From: a virus
Reading direction: 5' to 3' (one strand)
DNA: 49,205 nt
IMG/VR virus record: IMGVR_UViG_3300047202_000066
Location: 1 to 49,205 of that record
Part shown: positions 15,348 to 24,204 of the stretch, piece after piece
Numbering within the stretch: position 1 is the stretch's first letter
Layout of the letters: each line of letters starts with the position of its first letter
Program-made: the position numbers and the translations under genes
The notes under the pieces: generated by a model
Database searches by the model: none
What the model was told of the DNA's origin: nothing
Seen by the model: the letters and a program-made list of their open reading frames with translations, nothing else

Positions 15348-16495
15348 TATTTCAATTCCTTTCCATACATTGCATTGAACAATTCTTTATAATGATTAGG
15401 ATTTTCTGACTTAATTTTTGCCAGAGTGCCTTTTTTAAAAGCCGCCTTGTATTCGTCTTTGAGGTTATTTTCTCCGTTACTTTTACCTTTATTGATGATA
15501 TCCATAACTGAAGTCGGAGCGTCTGGGATACCTTTTAAGACAGCTTTTAAATTTGTGATGTCAAGTTTTGCAAATGATTCCTTTTCCGTTGCCATGATTT
15601 TTCCGATATCAATAGCATTCTGAATTAAATCAGTTTTCTGATTATCTTCAAATTCTTTGAGTTTAAGATTTAAAGCATCAATTTGTTCCTGAAGAGTTCC
15701 CTTTTCGGTAACAAGTAAAGCATTCGCATCACCACGTTCCTGTAAAAGTTTATCCTTTTCAGTAATTGAAGTTTTTAAAGTTGCTATTTCGGCAAACATA
15801 GTCTGAACTTTAGAGGTCATTTCATCCTCGACATTTGCGACATTAAGTAATTTTGCGAGTTTTTCCATTTTGATATTAATTAATTCATTTTTTGCTTTAT
15901 CAATTTCATATTTTGCAGCAATTTTTGCATATATTTGAGTCGGTGTGAGGTTTTTCAATTGTTTGCTAAAATCTACAGTCAAAATCTTATCCACTAATCC
16001 CATGTTTTGAGCCTCTTCGGCATTATACCATGTTTCGGCCTTTAACATCCCCTCAATTTCTTCTTTTGTTTTATTCAACGATTTCATTGTCAGTTGAACA
16101 AGCATATCCCTGAAATTTATTAATGCTATCTTTTCTGGTTCTTCAATATCATCAATACTTTGCCCCCAAAAATTCGGCTCATGTAGCATTAAACGGGCGT
16201 AATCAAGCATGAATTTTTTCTTTCCTGAAAGATAAATTATCCCTGCCATACTCGCCGCCACTCCATCGTTAAACGTGTGGATGTCGGCCGCCGCCCGTAT
16301 ATTCGCTGCTATAATGCTTAATCCGTTTATGATTGATCCGCCCTCGGAGTTAATGTATTCATTGATAATTTTAACTCCAAAAGAATCCAAAGAACGAATT
16401 TGCTGCGCAATCAGATTACCATCAATTATATTACCTATTTCTCCATATAAGAATATGTCAGCACTTTCTTGGTTGCGTATGTATTTCACATTCAT
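15347..16495 (-). CDS. Prohead protease (ClpP-like) fused to scaffold
   Basis: 382 residues. Residues 1-175 are a ClpP/S14-type head maturation protease: Ser82 in DGVAASMAG, His105 in RLMLHEPNFW. From about 210 to 310 a coiled coil (ITEKDKLLQERGDANALLV, LNLKLKEFEDNQ) serves as scaffold, followed by a basic C-terminus. Met210 (ATG at 15868) could be an internal start for free scaffold. The ATG lies only 6 bases after the -7 box at 16501, so the mRNA may be leaderless. Confidence 0.85.
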   Translation of the reverse strand: MNVKYIRNQESADIFLYGEIGNIIDGNLIAQQIRSLDSFGVKIINEYINSEGGSIINGLSIIAANIRAAADIHTFNDGVAASMAGIIYLSGKKKFMLDYARLMLHEPNFWGQSIDDIEEPEKIALINFRDMLVQLTMKSLNKTKEEIEGMLKAETWYNAEEAQNMGLVDKILTVDFSKQLKNLTPTQIYAKIAAKYEIDKAKNELINIKMEKLAKLLNVANVEDEMTSKVQTMFAEIATLKTSITEKDKLLQERGDANALLVTEKGTLQEQIDALNLKLKEFEDNQKTDLIQNAIDIGKIMATEKESFAKLDITNLKAVLKGIPDAPTSVMDIINKGKSNGENNLKDEYKAAFKKGTLAKIKSENPNHYKELFNAMYGKELK

Positions 16496-16500
16496 TTCCG

Positions 16501-16532
16501 CAAAAATAACCTTGTGTTAAAAAAAAGTCAAA
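16501..16532 (-). promoter_or_regulatory. Promoter TTTG-N20-TATTTTTG for the head operon
   Basis: Minus strand TTTG (16532-16529), 20-base spacer, TATTTTTG (16508-16501): a full match to the Bacteroidota promoter consensus. The start point would fall at or next to the protease ATG (16495). An almost identical promoter stands at 19042-19073 before the tail tube gene. Confidence 0.85.
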
Positions 16533-16538
16533 ATAAGC

Positions 16539-16558
16539 ATGTACACTTTAGTGAACAT
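16539..16558. promoter_or_regulatory. Operator dyad GTACAC-N4-GTGAAC, divergent region
   Basis: atgtacactttagtgaacat is a near-perfect 20-bp palindrome. It begins 6 bases upstream of the minus-strand -33 box and covers the -33 region of the plus-strand promoter of the HTH gene. A second site with the same half-sites and 4-base spacing stands at the same distance from the tail tube promoter (19079-19098). Confidence 0.7.
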
Positions 16559-16575
16559 ATTTGTATCTTTGTGTC

Positions 16576-16944
16576 ATGATTTATATTGAAGATTTTTTAA
16601 AAACGCACCTGCTGATAAATATTAAAGGCTTGGAACGTGAATGCAAACTTCCATTCGGCACGATCAGGCAGGCATTGAATTATAACCGCCAAATCCCGAC
16701 TAAATATGAATCCCAAATTCTGGAAGTGCTTAAAAAGTATGGTTTTGAGATTATCAAATTAGGTAACAAATATTATAAAGAGGGTGATATAGTTCACTTT
16801 GAAATACCAGACCATGATGAACTTTTGGAAGCCCGTTTGTTCTGGTCAAATGTGACTTATGGATATATATTGCAACCCACCGGTCGAACTATATGGATAC
16901 CTGGTTATGAATTTATAAACACAACACTGATATATTATGAATGA
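16576..16944 (+). CDS. Putative HTH regulator, plus-strand operon gene 1
   Basis: 122 residues from ATG 16576. Residues 12-60 (NIKGLERECKLPFGTIRQAL ... YESQILEVLKKYGF) fit a lambda-repressor-like HTH seen in Bacteroidota phage proteins; the C-terminal part has beta-strands of unknown role. The ATG is 5 bases after the -7 box TATCTTTG (16564-16571), so the mRNA is probably leaderless. It is divergent from the prohead protease and shares the dyad operator, making it the likely DNA-binding protein for the two operator sites. Confidence 0.65.
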   Translation: MIYIEDFLKTHLLINIKGLERECKLPFGTIRQALNYNRQIPTKYESQILEVLKKYGFEIIKLGNKYYKEGDIVHFEIPDHDELLEARLFWSNVTYGYILQPTGRTIWIPGYEFINTTLIYYE

Positions 16945-17080
16945 TGAAATGGAACGTAAAATTACTGAGATAATTTTGCAGGAATATATTACAAATTGCA
17001 TGGAGAAAATGCCAGCGGCGGCGGCGCACAAAATAAGACTATTAATAGAGCAGCAATTGGAACTTTTAAATCTTAAATAA
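16937..17080 (+). CDS. Hypothetical helical protein, 47 aa, plus-strand operon gene 2
   Basis: MNDEMERKITEIILQEYITN through an Ala run to LEQ-type helices ending NLK. It overlaps the regulator stop by 8 bases and the next gene by one base, so three genes are coupled. Predicted entirely helical; function unknown. Confidence 0.6.
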   Translation: MNDEMERKITEIILQEYITNCMEKMPAAAAHKIRLLIEQQLELLNLK

Positions 17081-17217
17081 TGCATACAAATATTACAGAA
17101 AAAAGAATGACAGATGTTGTAATAAATAGTTACGATACCTGCGATTTTTGTTTGGAATGTGGAATTAAAATAATGGAAATTTTGAAAAATAAAGGTGTTA
17201 AATTTTATAATGAATAA
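17080..17217 (+). CDS. Small Cys-motif protein, 45 aa, plus-strand operon gene 3
   Basis: Starts at TAATG overlapping the preceding stop. Contains CDFCLECG, a CxxCxxC metal-binding-like knot, between two short helices. It ends 1 base before the convergent stop of the neck gene at 17219. Role unknown. Confidence 0.55.
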   Translation: MHTNITEKRMTDVVINSYDTCDFCLECGIKIMEILKNKGVKFYNE

Positions 17218-17218
17218 T

Positions 17219-17971
17219 CTAAATATGATTTGACCGTTTAGCGTTACCACCTTTATTTACCAACTCGGAATTTACATCATTCGTTTCACCCGAAGCATAA
17301 TAGTCTAAATAAACAGTGACTTCATCCTCTACCTGGTCTTCAATATAAATTTTTAAAACCCTCGAAAGGCTTTGAGCTTTCCGATAAAAGTCATTACGTG
17401 CCTCTGTCCGCGTCTGATTACTGATAATATTTGCATTGTTAGCAGTCAAATGATAAATACCACGCTCTGAAAGTTCCACAAATAACTCATTATAAATATC
17501 ATAAATGACATAATAAGCTAAAACCGGTTTAATATATTCAGTTTGTAAAGATGTTTTAAGTTTGAAGGTATTTGTATCCTTATCAGATACCACGAAAATA
17601 CGTGAATCCCAGACAGTCCACTCACTGTCAGCTTTGGAAGTAGGTTTATTTATTCTAATTTCCTGACCGTTTATGAATCCGTGTCCGGCCAGAGTGAATA
17701 CCGCCGGATCGGCTTTTGTGATTCCAGTTATAGCCGTGTCATTTGCTGTCAGGTCACCGGACACGTAGTTAACCGTAAAAGCACTCGAATCCAAGTAATC
17801 AATGTAATAACTCGAAGGGCTTACAATAATATTATCATACAAATCTTCGGTTAAAATTGCCTTAATATACTGATTTTCGGCACTAACAATATCATTATAA
17901 TTAACAAGGCTTTCGTCGAAAGTCCTCTTAATTGCTAATGCAATAACTTCTTTTCGTGTGATTAAACTCAT
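17219..17971 (-). CDS. Head-tail connector-like protein (DUF6712-like)
   Basis: 250 residues: N-terminal helices (MSLITRKEVIALAIKRTFDE), C-terminal helices (ARNDFYRKAQSLSRVLKIYI) and, at about 70-130, an inserted beta domain with FTLAGHGFINGQEIRI, a motif also seen in the tail protein at 26966 (FTTSSPHGFVVGDFVTG). The helical frame resembles gp6-type neck proteins of Bacteroidota phages. Transcribed with tail tube genes. Confidence 0.55.
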   Translation of the reverse strand: MSLITRKEVIALAIKRTFDESLVNYNDIVSAENQYIKAILTEDLYDNIIVSPSSYYIDYLDSSAFTVNYVSGDLTANDTAITGITKADPAVFTLAGHGFINGQEIRINKPTSKADSEWTVWDSRIFVVSDKDTNTFKLKTSLQTEYIKPVLAYYVIYDIYNELFVELSERGIYHLTANNANIISNQTRTEARNDFYRKAQSLSRVLKIYIEDQVEDEVTVYLDYYASGETNDVNSELVNKGGNAKRSNHI

Positions 17972-18216
17972 GATTTTGCAGGTTCAAAACTTATATATGT
18001 TACTTTGTGATCTTTAAGCAATTTCTTTGCTTCATCAATGGTGAATTTTTTTGCATCAAATCGATAAGTTTGTGTTACCCATTTGCCAGTTGTTTTCAGG
18101 CGTCCGATAATTATACGAATCCCATCTGTAAGATCTTTACTTCCCCAATCATCTTTACCTTTTAAAAATTCATCTGGATTGCGAACACGTGCTGCATGTT
18201 CTAAAGGATATGGCAT
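17968..18216 (-). CDS. Hypothetical phage protein, 82 aa
   Basis: Begins MPYPLEHAARVRNPDEFLKG, with IRIIIGRLKTTGKWVTQTYR and a C-terminal DEAKKLLKDHKVTYISFEP alpha/beta segment. Overlaps the next gene by 4 bases. It lies after a terminator-like hairpin. Not recognised beyond its location in the head-tail module. Confidence 0.65.
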   Translation of the reverse strand: MPYPLEHAARVRNPDEFLKGKDDWGSKDLTDGIRIIIGRLKTTGKWVTQTYRFDAKKFTIDEAKKLLKDHKVTYISFEPAKS

Positions 18217-18219
18217 AAC

Positions 18220-18242
18220 AAAAAGGGGCGTTACCGCCCCCC
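18220..18242 (-). terminator. GGGGCG-GUAA-CGCCCC hairpin with U-tract
   Basis: Minus strand perfect 6-bp GC stem closed by a GUAA tetraloop, followed by TTTTTG. Ends a few bases before the ATG at 18216, so it terminates or attenuates transcription from the tail tube promoter before the neck genes. Confidence 0.85.
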
Positions 18243-18247
18243 TCCAT

Positions 18248-18445
18248 TTATTTAGCCTTTACCGGCTTTGGTTTTTTTTCCTTTGGTTCCTCTTTATACA
18301 CAAACGGATGTTGGATTTCAAAAAGGTATTTTAACTCTTTCTGATTTGCTAAGTCCAAATATATAATGAGTGGTATTCCGATAGGGTGTTTAAGACATGT
18401 AACCGTTGAACCTTTGTCTTTTTGTGTTTCGACTACTTTATACAT
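18248..18445 (-). CDS. Hypothetical protein, 65 aa, lysine/proline tail
   Basis: The ATG at 18445 (MYKVVETQKDKGSTV) is preferred to a TTG at 18454. Compact N-terminal domain and a disordered basic tail KEEPKEKKPKPVKAK. Directly downstream of the tail tube gene. Function unknown. Confidence 0.6.
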   Translation of the reverse strand: MYKVVETQKDKGSTVTCLKHPIGIPLIIYLDLANQKELKYLFEIQHPFVYKEEPKEKKPKPVKAK

Positions 18446-18450
18446 AATTA

Positions 18451-19014
18451 TCAATTAAATGTGCAAAATGCTGTTGCGGCTGTGCTTTCTGCTGAAAGGG
18501 ATGTATTTAAAGTCGTATTAAACGGCACAATGTCATAACCGGAAATGCCTGAAACAGTTATCGTAAACATATTACCAGCTTTATCATCAGGTTTTTTACC
18601 AGAAGTGAAATTATGTTTTACATTATTTAAAGGACGATCAGCCTTTTCAGTATCATTATAACCTACCAAATACCATTGACCATTTCCATCTTTTGCAATC
18701 CCAGCAAGTCCACAAGCAGCACCATCAATAAGGGCTGTTTTCATCGCTAACATCGCAGTAGAAAGTTTGGCAAATCCCATCTCAATAGAATTTGTCTGAA
18801 AAGCAACAGTAGAGGCTTCGCCATCCATTTTCAATTCAACAGAATCGATTTCGCAATTATGTTCCTGAAACTTTTTTCCAGTATCCATTGTGATAGCAGT
18901 AACTTCACCTGTTCCTATTGTCACTGTTGCAATATTGCCAATTTCAGTCCATAAAACTTTAGTTATGCCTGATACATTTTTTGCACATGTTTTTGTATAA
19001 ACAGATATACTCAT
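18451..19014 (-). CDS. Probable major tail tube protein
   Basis: 187 residues, Ala/Thr/Gly-rich beta protein starting MSISVYTKTCAKNVSGI. Size, composition and having its own strong promoter just downstream of the tape measure gene are typical of a tail tube protein. No motif proves it. It is first in the transcript from 19042-19073. Confidence 0.6.
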   Translation of the reverse strand: MSISVYTKTCAKNVSGITKVLWTEIGNIATVTIGTGEVTAITMDTGKKFQEHNCEIDSVELKMDGEASTVAFQTNSIEMGFAKLSTAMLAMKTALIDGAACGLAGIAKDGNGQWYLVGYNDTEKADRPLNNVKHNFTSGKKPDDKAGNMFTITVSGISGYDIVPFNTTLNTSLSAESTAATAFCTFN

Positions 19015-19041
19015 GATTTTTAAATTTTAAAGTTATTTCCG

Positions 19042-19073
19042 CAAAAATAACCTCACTTAAAAAAAATGTCAAA
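19042..19073 (-). promoter_or_regulatory. Promoter TTTG-N20-TATTTTTG for the tail tube operon
   Basis: Minus strand TTTG (19073-19070), 20-base spacer, TATTTTTG (19049-19042), then GCGGAAATAAC. About 55 bases here match the protease promoter region, including the TTTTGACnTTTTTTT and GGTTATTTTTGCGGAAAT blocks, so one is a copy of the other. Confidence 0.85.
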
Positions 19074-19078
19074 ATAGA

Positions 19079-19098
19079 CATGTACACAAAAATGTACT
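19079..19098. promoter_or_regulatory. Operator dyad GTACAC-N4-ATGTAC
   Basis: atgtacacaaaaatgtacta holds half-sites GTACAC and ATGTAC with 4 bases between them, the same geometry and distance to the -33 box as the site at 16539-16558. The upstream position suggests an activator or a competing repressor. Confidence 0.65.
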
Positions 19099-19639
19099 AA
19101 ATAGGTAAATTTTCGAGTGAAATTTTAGGGAAGATTTCAATTTTGGAATCCAAACAAACATTTATTATTTCACAGTCATATTCTAAATTCTCAATCCATA
19201 TCTTTGTTGAACTCCAAATCTCGGAATACTCAATCGGAATGTTATCGTAAAAGTGAACATATTTAATACGGTGCATATCATAACCAAGTAGAAATATTCG
19301 TTTAGGTTGCATTTCAATAGCTAATTTCACGGCCATAAATCCAGAATTGTTCGCAGGATGATATGGTATTTGGATAGTCCCAGGTACATTCCGGTCGTTA
19401 TACATTCTGCCTGTATAGGTTTTGAGCCAAATTTCGTGGTTTGGAAAGTCTGAAATAATACAATTTCTGGTATAAAAATCCTTATCTAATGCCACTAAAG
19501 TTTGTGCAAACGGTACAAAATGCAGGCTTTCATTTACAGCAATGATTTCTTTATTTTTTAACCGTTTAAAATCAAACCCACGCAGAGAGTTACCACCTGC
19601 TACAATATAAATGTCAGATATCCCCTGCATGCGTTGCAA
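19097..19639 (-). CDS. DUF115/sialyltransferase-like Rossmann protein
   Basis: 180 residues. YIVAGGNSLRGFDFKRLKN near the N-terminus, then IIAVNESLHFVP, NNSGFMAVKLA and RIFLLGYDM match the pattern of DUF115/motility-accessory or CST-type glycosyltransferase-like proteins carried by some phages. It would modify a glycan or virion protein, but substrate is unknown. Its start overlaps the tape measure gene by about 26 bases; ATG 19639 or 19630 is possible. Odd location within tail genes. Confidence 0.55.
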   Translation of the reverse strand: MQRMQGISDIYIVAGGNSLRGFDFKRLKNKEIIAVNESLHFVPFAQTLVALDKDFYTRNCIISDFPNHEIWLKTYTGRMYNDRNVPGTIQIPYHPANNSGFMAVKLAIEMQPKRIFLLGYDMHRIKYVHFYDNIPIEYSEIWSSTKIWIENLEYDCEIINVCLDSKIEIFPKISLENLPI

Positions 19640-22600
19640 CTTCTACCAGCCTTTGTGTTTGTGTTATATCATTTTCAAGTACCGTTACCGGAATGTTCTT
19701 AATACCTGACACGGTTTCGTTTACGATATTCCTAATCGTATTTATGTCAACTGAATTATTATTTGTGATTGTCTTTGAAGGTGGTTTGCCGTAACTTGCA
19801 AATGCTACACCATAACCTTTCAAAGTATTAATCTGACTTGCTATCTGTAGTGGTGTGCCGGTCATTGTATAGGTGTCTTTTTCTTTTAACGACCGTGCAT
19901 TTATAACAGCTTCATCAGGTGATGTCCATGTCAGAATATTGTCAGCATCCCAGTTCCCTTGTCCTTTTATTACTGAACCTTTAGCTACTTTATTGATTTT
20001 AGTGATATATGTCAGGATGTCCTCATTATTCTCGAATATTTTTGAATTTAAAATTCTCTTATTATTAATAATATTTTGATTATCCTCAAATGACTTTTTA
20101 CTGATAATGTCCTCAGTTTTTGTATTAAAAATTTTCCTGGTATTTATGTATTCATTTAGATTATTGATTGAATCAGTATTTATAACACTTTTATCATTCT
20201 TAAATATATTAGTATTAAAAGTCTTTTCGATCTCATTTGTTTCAATTTCTTTGTTTAATTTCTCCTGAATTTTAGCCATAGGAATAACCAAAAAGGAATT
20301 TTCTTTGGATGCCTCAATTTCTTTCACCTGTGGTTTGTCATATATCTCGATATACTGCCTGTTTAATTCAATCTTTTCATCTTTTTTCTTTATAATCTTA
20401 TCCAAGTCTTTTTCTCTCACTCCAATTTCGACACCTTTCTCACCGACTATTGCCTTTGTCGGCTCCGTTATTTTAGCACCTTTTGCAAGTTCGGGCAAAG
20501 GTTGCGCCATGACTATTGCTAATTTTGCCAATCCTAATGCACCTGCTAATATTGCTTGAAATGGATTCCATAAAGATTTAGCCACACTTACAGCTGTTCC
20601 AATTATAATCTCAAATATTGCATTTCGTTTAGTCCTTTTGGCTTCATCATATGCTATTTGCCGTTTACGTTTTTCTCCCTCCTCTTCAATCTTTGCTATC
20701 TTTTTGTCATATTCAATTTGTGAAATCGCACCAGAATCTAATTTTTTCTTTAATGCGGCTTTTTCTTTATTCTGATTTGCCTCGAATTTCTGAAAAGAAG
20801 CCTGCTCTTTATTAGCCCGCATTTGATCGAATGATGCCCAAAGTTCCTGCACACCTCCGATATAACTTGCAACTTCATTAATTTTTTTATCAAATTCTCC
20901 TTCTGTAAAACCAAATATTTTTTTCTCAGGTTCTACTTCAGTTATTTTAACTTTAATTCCTGATAATTCATTGCCAGCCTTATCGATTTGTGCCTGTAAA
21001 CTTTCTTTTTCTTCATCAGTTAAAGGAACGGTTTTGTATTTAATAACAGCTTGACCCCCGACCATTTCGACACCTTCGACCTCTTCCTTTGTATCCAAAT
21101 TTAATTTATCCTGAGCAAGTTTTATCTGATCTTCATAAAATTTTTTTTGCCGTGCTAACTCTTCACTATTGTACTTTTCCTTGAGTGCTTTCTTTGCCTT
21201 TTCATCATCTCCAAGCGCGGCATATTCTAAGTTAAAAGCCGTTTCACGTAATAATGTTTCACGGTCAAATGCTTTCTTAATTCTTTCAGTGTCTTGTTTG
21301 GCGGCAAATTCCTTGACCTGTGAGGCAATTTTATTAATGTCAATTAATTGCTTTTCATGTTCGGCAAATTCCGCTTTATATTCATCCGACCCCTCTGTTA
21401 ATGTTTGCTTCATTAACTCCCATTTATGATTTTCTTCTTTAATAGCCTTTGTGGTTTCGGCTTGTAAGTTTTTTAATTCAGTATCACCAAGTTTTTTCAA
21501 TACCGCAATATATTCAGCTGTCTGAATTATATCAGTAATCGAATTATAATGGTTTTCCCAAATAGTTTTCTTTTGTTCGACTGTTAACTTTTCGTTCTTA
21601 ATGCTTTCTTCATAACTTTTGTTCTCTTTGATAATTATTTGTTGAATTTCAGGCTCTAAACCTTCAGTAATTTTATTCAAATTTGCAATATGCTGCAATT
21701 GATTAGCTTCTAATAGCTGATTTTTCAAGGTCTGATCTTTGACCTCTCTGTTAATTTCGGTTTCTTTGTCTGCTCTCCGTTGGTTTTCGGCTGCTATTTC
21801 CCGTGCCGTTCCATTTGCAATATTTGCAATTCGTGCATCCTGAATTTCCTTTTCATATTTTAGTCTGGTCTGAAGTTGTTTTTCATTTTCAGCATTACGC
21901 TTTTCAGATTGTGCTTGCTCTTCTTTTTTCTTCTTAATAATTTCATCAATGACACCTTTATTAACTCCCAAAATTCTAAGTTCTTCCCCACCTTCAGCAA
22001 CGGCGGCCTCTAATGCCTCTAATGACATATTTTTCACGGCGTCAATAGCGGCGGTTTCGGCTTGTTTGGATATAATTATCTCATTAACTACATCCTTTGT
22101 GGTATTTTTTGCCAGAATTTCGGCATCAGTCAGGCTCTTAAGTTGCTCAATAGATAATTTATTTAATTCCGCTTTTGTTTCACCGGCTTTAATTTCTGCT
22201 TTGGTTAATTCGATTTTTGACTTTACCTCTTCACCTGTTAAATTTAACTGATCCGTTAAACCTGTTGTTAAATTTTCATAGGCTTTTGTTAATTTTTTAA
22301 CGCCCCCTTCTTGACCAGATACCTCTCCCTGTACTTCAAAATATTGTTTTAAAAGAAAAATATTATCTCTTTGTGCATTATATTGATTTTTTTGTTCTTC
22401 AGTTGCGTCCTTAGCAAGTTGCAAACTTTGCAAATCGCTGTTAAGTCTTTTTACCGCCAATGCCGGTTCTTCTTTTAAAAATTCAAATTGTCTACTTGCT
22501 TCGGAATTTGCGTTAATCTGATTTTTGAGTATTTTTAATTTTGCTATTGAAATGTCAAGTGTTGTATTTTGTTCGTCAAGTTTTATTTTTGTTTCAGTCG

Positions 22601-24020
22601 CTGTTTTGATTAATTCAGCTTCACCACCGGCGGCGGCATCCTGTTTAGCTTTTACATTGTCCTGAACAGCCTGTGTATTTAACATCCATTGTCCGGTTTC
22701 CTTATCAATGACAAAAATATTATCGCCTAATTCACCCTTTAGAAGTGCAATAGTGTTAATTAATTCCTGACTTTGATTTTCATTAGGTACTAATCCATTT
22801 TGAGTTAATGAATTATAAGTTATTAATAAACTTTGTAAATAACTGGCTTCATTTTTAGACTGAATAATGGATTCCGTTTGTGTTCTAATATGCCTTTTTG
22901 ACGCTTCATTAACTTCAGTTATCCTAAATAACCAGTCCTTTAAACCTGACACCATCGGCATAATCGCACCCGCGACAAAACCGCCGATCTTTTCTTTAAC
23001 TTCACCCCATGCGTTGCCAAGCATCTTAATCGGACTTGTACCACTTTCTGCGACAACTTGAGCCTGTCCGATAAATTTTTTACTAACTGCATCAATGGCC
23101 GCTCCCGCTGCCAATTCTTCTTTAGAAAATCGCTGTAATTCCGGCATTAACTTTCCTAATCCTTTACCCAACGTGCCAGACATTGTTTTTGTTAACTCAA
23201 TCATCGCACCGTTTAAATCCTTACCAGAAACAGCAGCATAATCAACAGCAGCCTTTGTAATATTCTCTATTTGTATTTTAGTAAGACCTAAACTTGCTAA
23301 ATATTGTTGACTTTGTAATATATCTTCATCAGAAAATAAACTAACTTTTTGTAATTCTCCTGCTTGTTTTATTAATGCCTGTTGTTCATCCTTTCTACCC
23401 TTCAAAGCAAATAACAATTGAGCTTCAGCCGTTGCCTGCTTTCCATACTCTTCTAAAGATGCACCTAAGAAATTAGTTATACCACGAACGGCGACAAATG
23501 CTGCCATAACTCCCGCTATGGCCATGCCTATTTTTTTGAAAGCACCGGAAAAACCCTTTTCATATTCACCAACTAACGTACTCGACCCTGATATAGACCG
23601 GTCAAAATCCCTTATCTTTTGCTTGTTAGCATCTATTTGAGTGATTAACTGTTTCCGGGCTTGCTCATCTTTTTTCGTTGCCACAGCCATTTGATCGGCT
23701 TTCTGAACCATTAACGCCGTTTGCGCTCTTAATTCTGCCATTGACCCCTTGGCAACGGTAAATAACTGAGCCTCTTTATTAGTCGCTTTGTTGACCTCTG
23801 TTATGGCGGCCTGATATTGTTTTTTTGTAGCCGTTAAGTCGGCTAACTTAATTTTTTGTTCGGCATTTAAACCTGTAGAACTCCTCTGAACAACTTGTAA
23901 TGATTTTATTTTTGCGACGGTTTCATCCAATTCAAATTGGAACTTGTTTAACGTTGCATTAGTAGCCTCTTCACCTTTGACTAATATTTTAAAACTTAAA
24001 ACTTTTTCGGTATTTGCCAT
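19614..24020 (-). CDS. Tape measure protein
   Basis: 1468 residues, the longest gene, almost entirely helical with long K/E/Q-rich coiled coils. Hydrophobic segments lie near residues 160-185 (IGMAIAGVMAAFVAVRGI) and near 1140-1180 (IFEIIIGTAVSVAKSLWNPF). Such architecture sets tail length in siphoviruses. The N-terminus MANTEKVLSFKILVKGEEAT is duplicated in the 79-residue protein just upstream. Preceded by AAAGGGGAAG, a possible ribosome-binding site. Confidence 0.9.
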   Translation of the reverse strand: MANTEKVLSFKILVKGEEATNATLNKFQFELDETVAKIKSLQVVQRSSTGLNAEQKIKLADLTATKKQYQAAITEVNKATNKEAQLFTVAKGSMAELRAQTALMVQKADQMAVATKKDEQARKQLITQIDANKQKIRDFDRSISGSSTLVGEYEKGFSGAFKKIGMAIAGVMAAFVAVRGITNFLGASLEEYGKQATAEAQLLFALKGRKDEQQALIKQAGELQKVSLFSDEDILQSQQYLASLGLTKIQIENITKAAVDYAAVSGKDLNGAMIELTKTMSGTLGKGLGKLMPELQRFSKEELAAGAAIDAVSKKFIGQAQVVAESGTSPIKMLGNAWGEVKEKIGGFVAGAIMPMVSGLKDWLFRITEVNEASKRHIRTQTESIIQSKNEASYLQSLLITYNSLTQNGLVPNENQSQELINTIALLKGELGDNIFVIDKETGQWMLNTQAVQDNVKAKQDAAAGGEAELIKTATETKIKLDEQNTTLDISIAKLKILKNQINANSEASRQFEFLKEEPALAVKRLNSDLQSLQLAKDATEEQKNQYNAQRDNIFLLKQYFEVQGEVSGQEGGVKKLTKAYENLTTGLTDQLNLTGEEVKSKIELTKAEIKAGETKAELNKLSIEQLKSLTDAEILAKNTTKDVVNEIIISKQAETAAIDAVKNMSLEALEAAVAEGGEELRILGVNKGVIDEIIKKKKEEQAQSEKRNAENEKQLQTRLKYEKEIQDARIANIANGTAREIAAENQRRADKETEINREVKDQTLKNQLLEANQLQHIANLNKITEGLEPEIQQIIIKENKSYEESIKNEKLTVEQKKTIWENHYNSITDIIQTAEYIAVLKKLGDTELKNLQAETTKAIKEENHKWELMKQTLTEGSDEYKAEFAEHEKQLIDINKIASQVKEFAAKQDTERIKKAFDRETLLRETAFNLEYAALGDDEKAKKALKEKYNSEELARQKKFYEDQIKLAQDKLNLDTKEEVEGVEMVGGQAVIKYKTVPLTDEEKESLQAQIDKAGNELSGIKVKITEVEPEKKIFGFTEGEFDKKINEVASYIGGVQELWASFDQMRANKEQASFQKFEANQNKEKAALKKKLDSGAISQIEYDKKIAKIEEEGEKRKRQIAYDEAKRTKRNAIFEIIIGTAVSVAKSLWNPFQAILAGALGLAKLAIVMAQPLPELAKGAKITEPTKAIVGEKGVEIGVREKDLDKIIKKKDEKIELNRQYIEIYDKPQVKEIEASKENSFLVIPMAKIQEKLNKEIETNEIEKTFNTNIFKNDKSVINTDSINNLNEYINTRKIFNTKTEDIISKKSFEDNQNIINNKRILNSKIFENNEDILTYITKINKVAKGSVIKGQGNWDADNILTWTSPDEAVINARSLKEKDTYTMTGTPLQIASQINTLKGYGVAFASYGKPPSKTITNNNSVDINTIRNIVNETVSGIKNIPVTVLENDITQTQRLVEVATHAGDI

Positions 24021-24075
24021 TTAATCTTCCCCTTTATATGTCCATTTTATAACTTTTTTTATTTATGTATTTATG

Positions 24076-24204
24076 TTATCTCCATATTAAAATTAATAAC
24101 AAAACTGACTCTATTGCTATCCATAATGTTGTTATAACTAATAATATTAATAATATATTTGACAATATATTACTATCTAAAATTTTTATTAACCTTAATT
24201 TCAT
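24076..24204 (-). CDS. 42-residue hydrophobic miniprotein
   Basis: MKLRLIKILDSNILSNILLI is followed by a second hydrophobic stretch (ESVLLLILIW), so it probably spans the membrane twice or as a hairpin. The ATG overlaps the TGA of the truncated tape-measure paralogue (ATGA). Location within a partial duplication of the tape measure start suggests it came with an insertion. Role unknown. Confidence 0.45.
   Translation of the reverse strand: MKLRLIKILDSNILSNILLILLVITTLWIAIESVLLLILIWR

Noticed and set aside
18220-18242. Another leader-type RNA at the GUAA hairpin
   Set aside because: It is a simple 6-bp GC hairpin with U-tract; no upstream complementary strand or P1, so an ordinary terminator.
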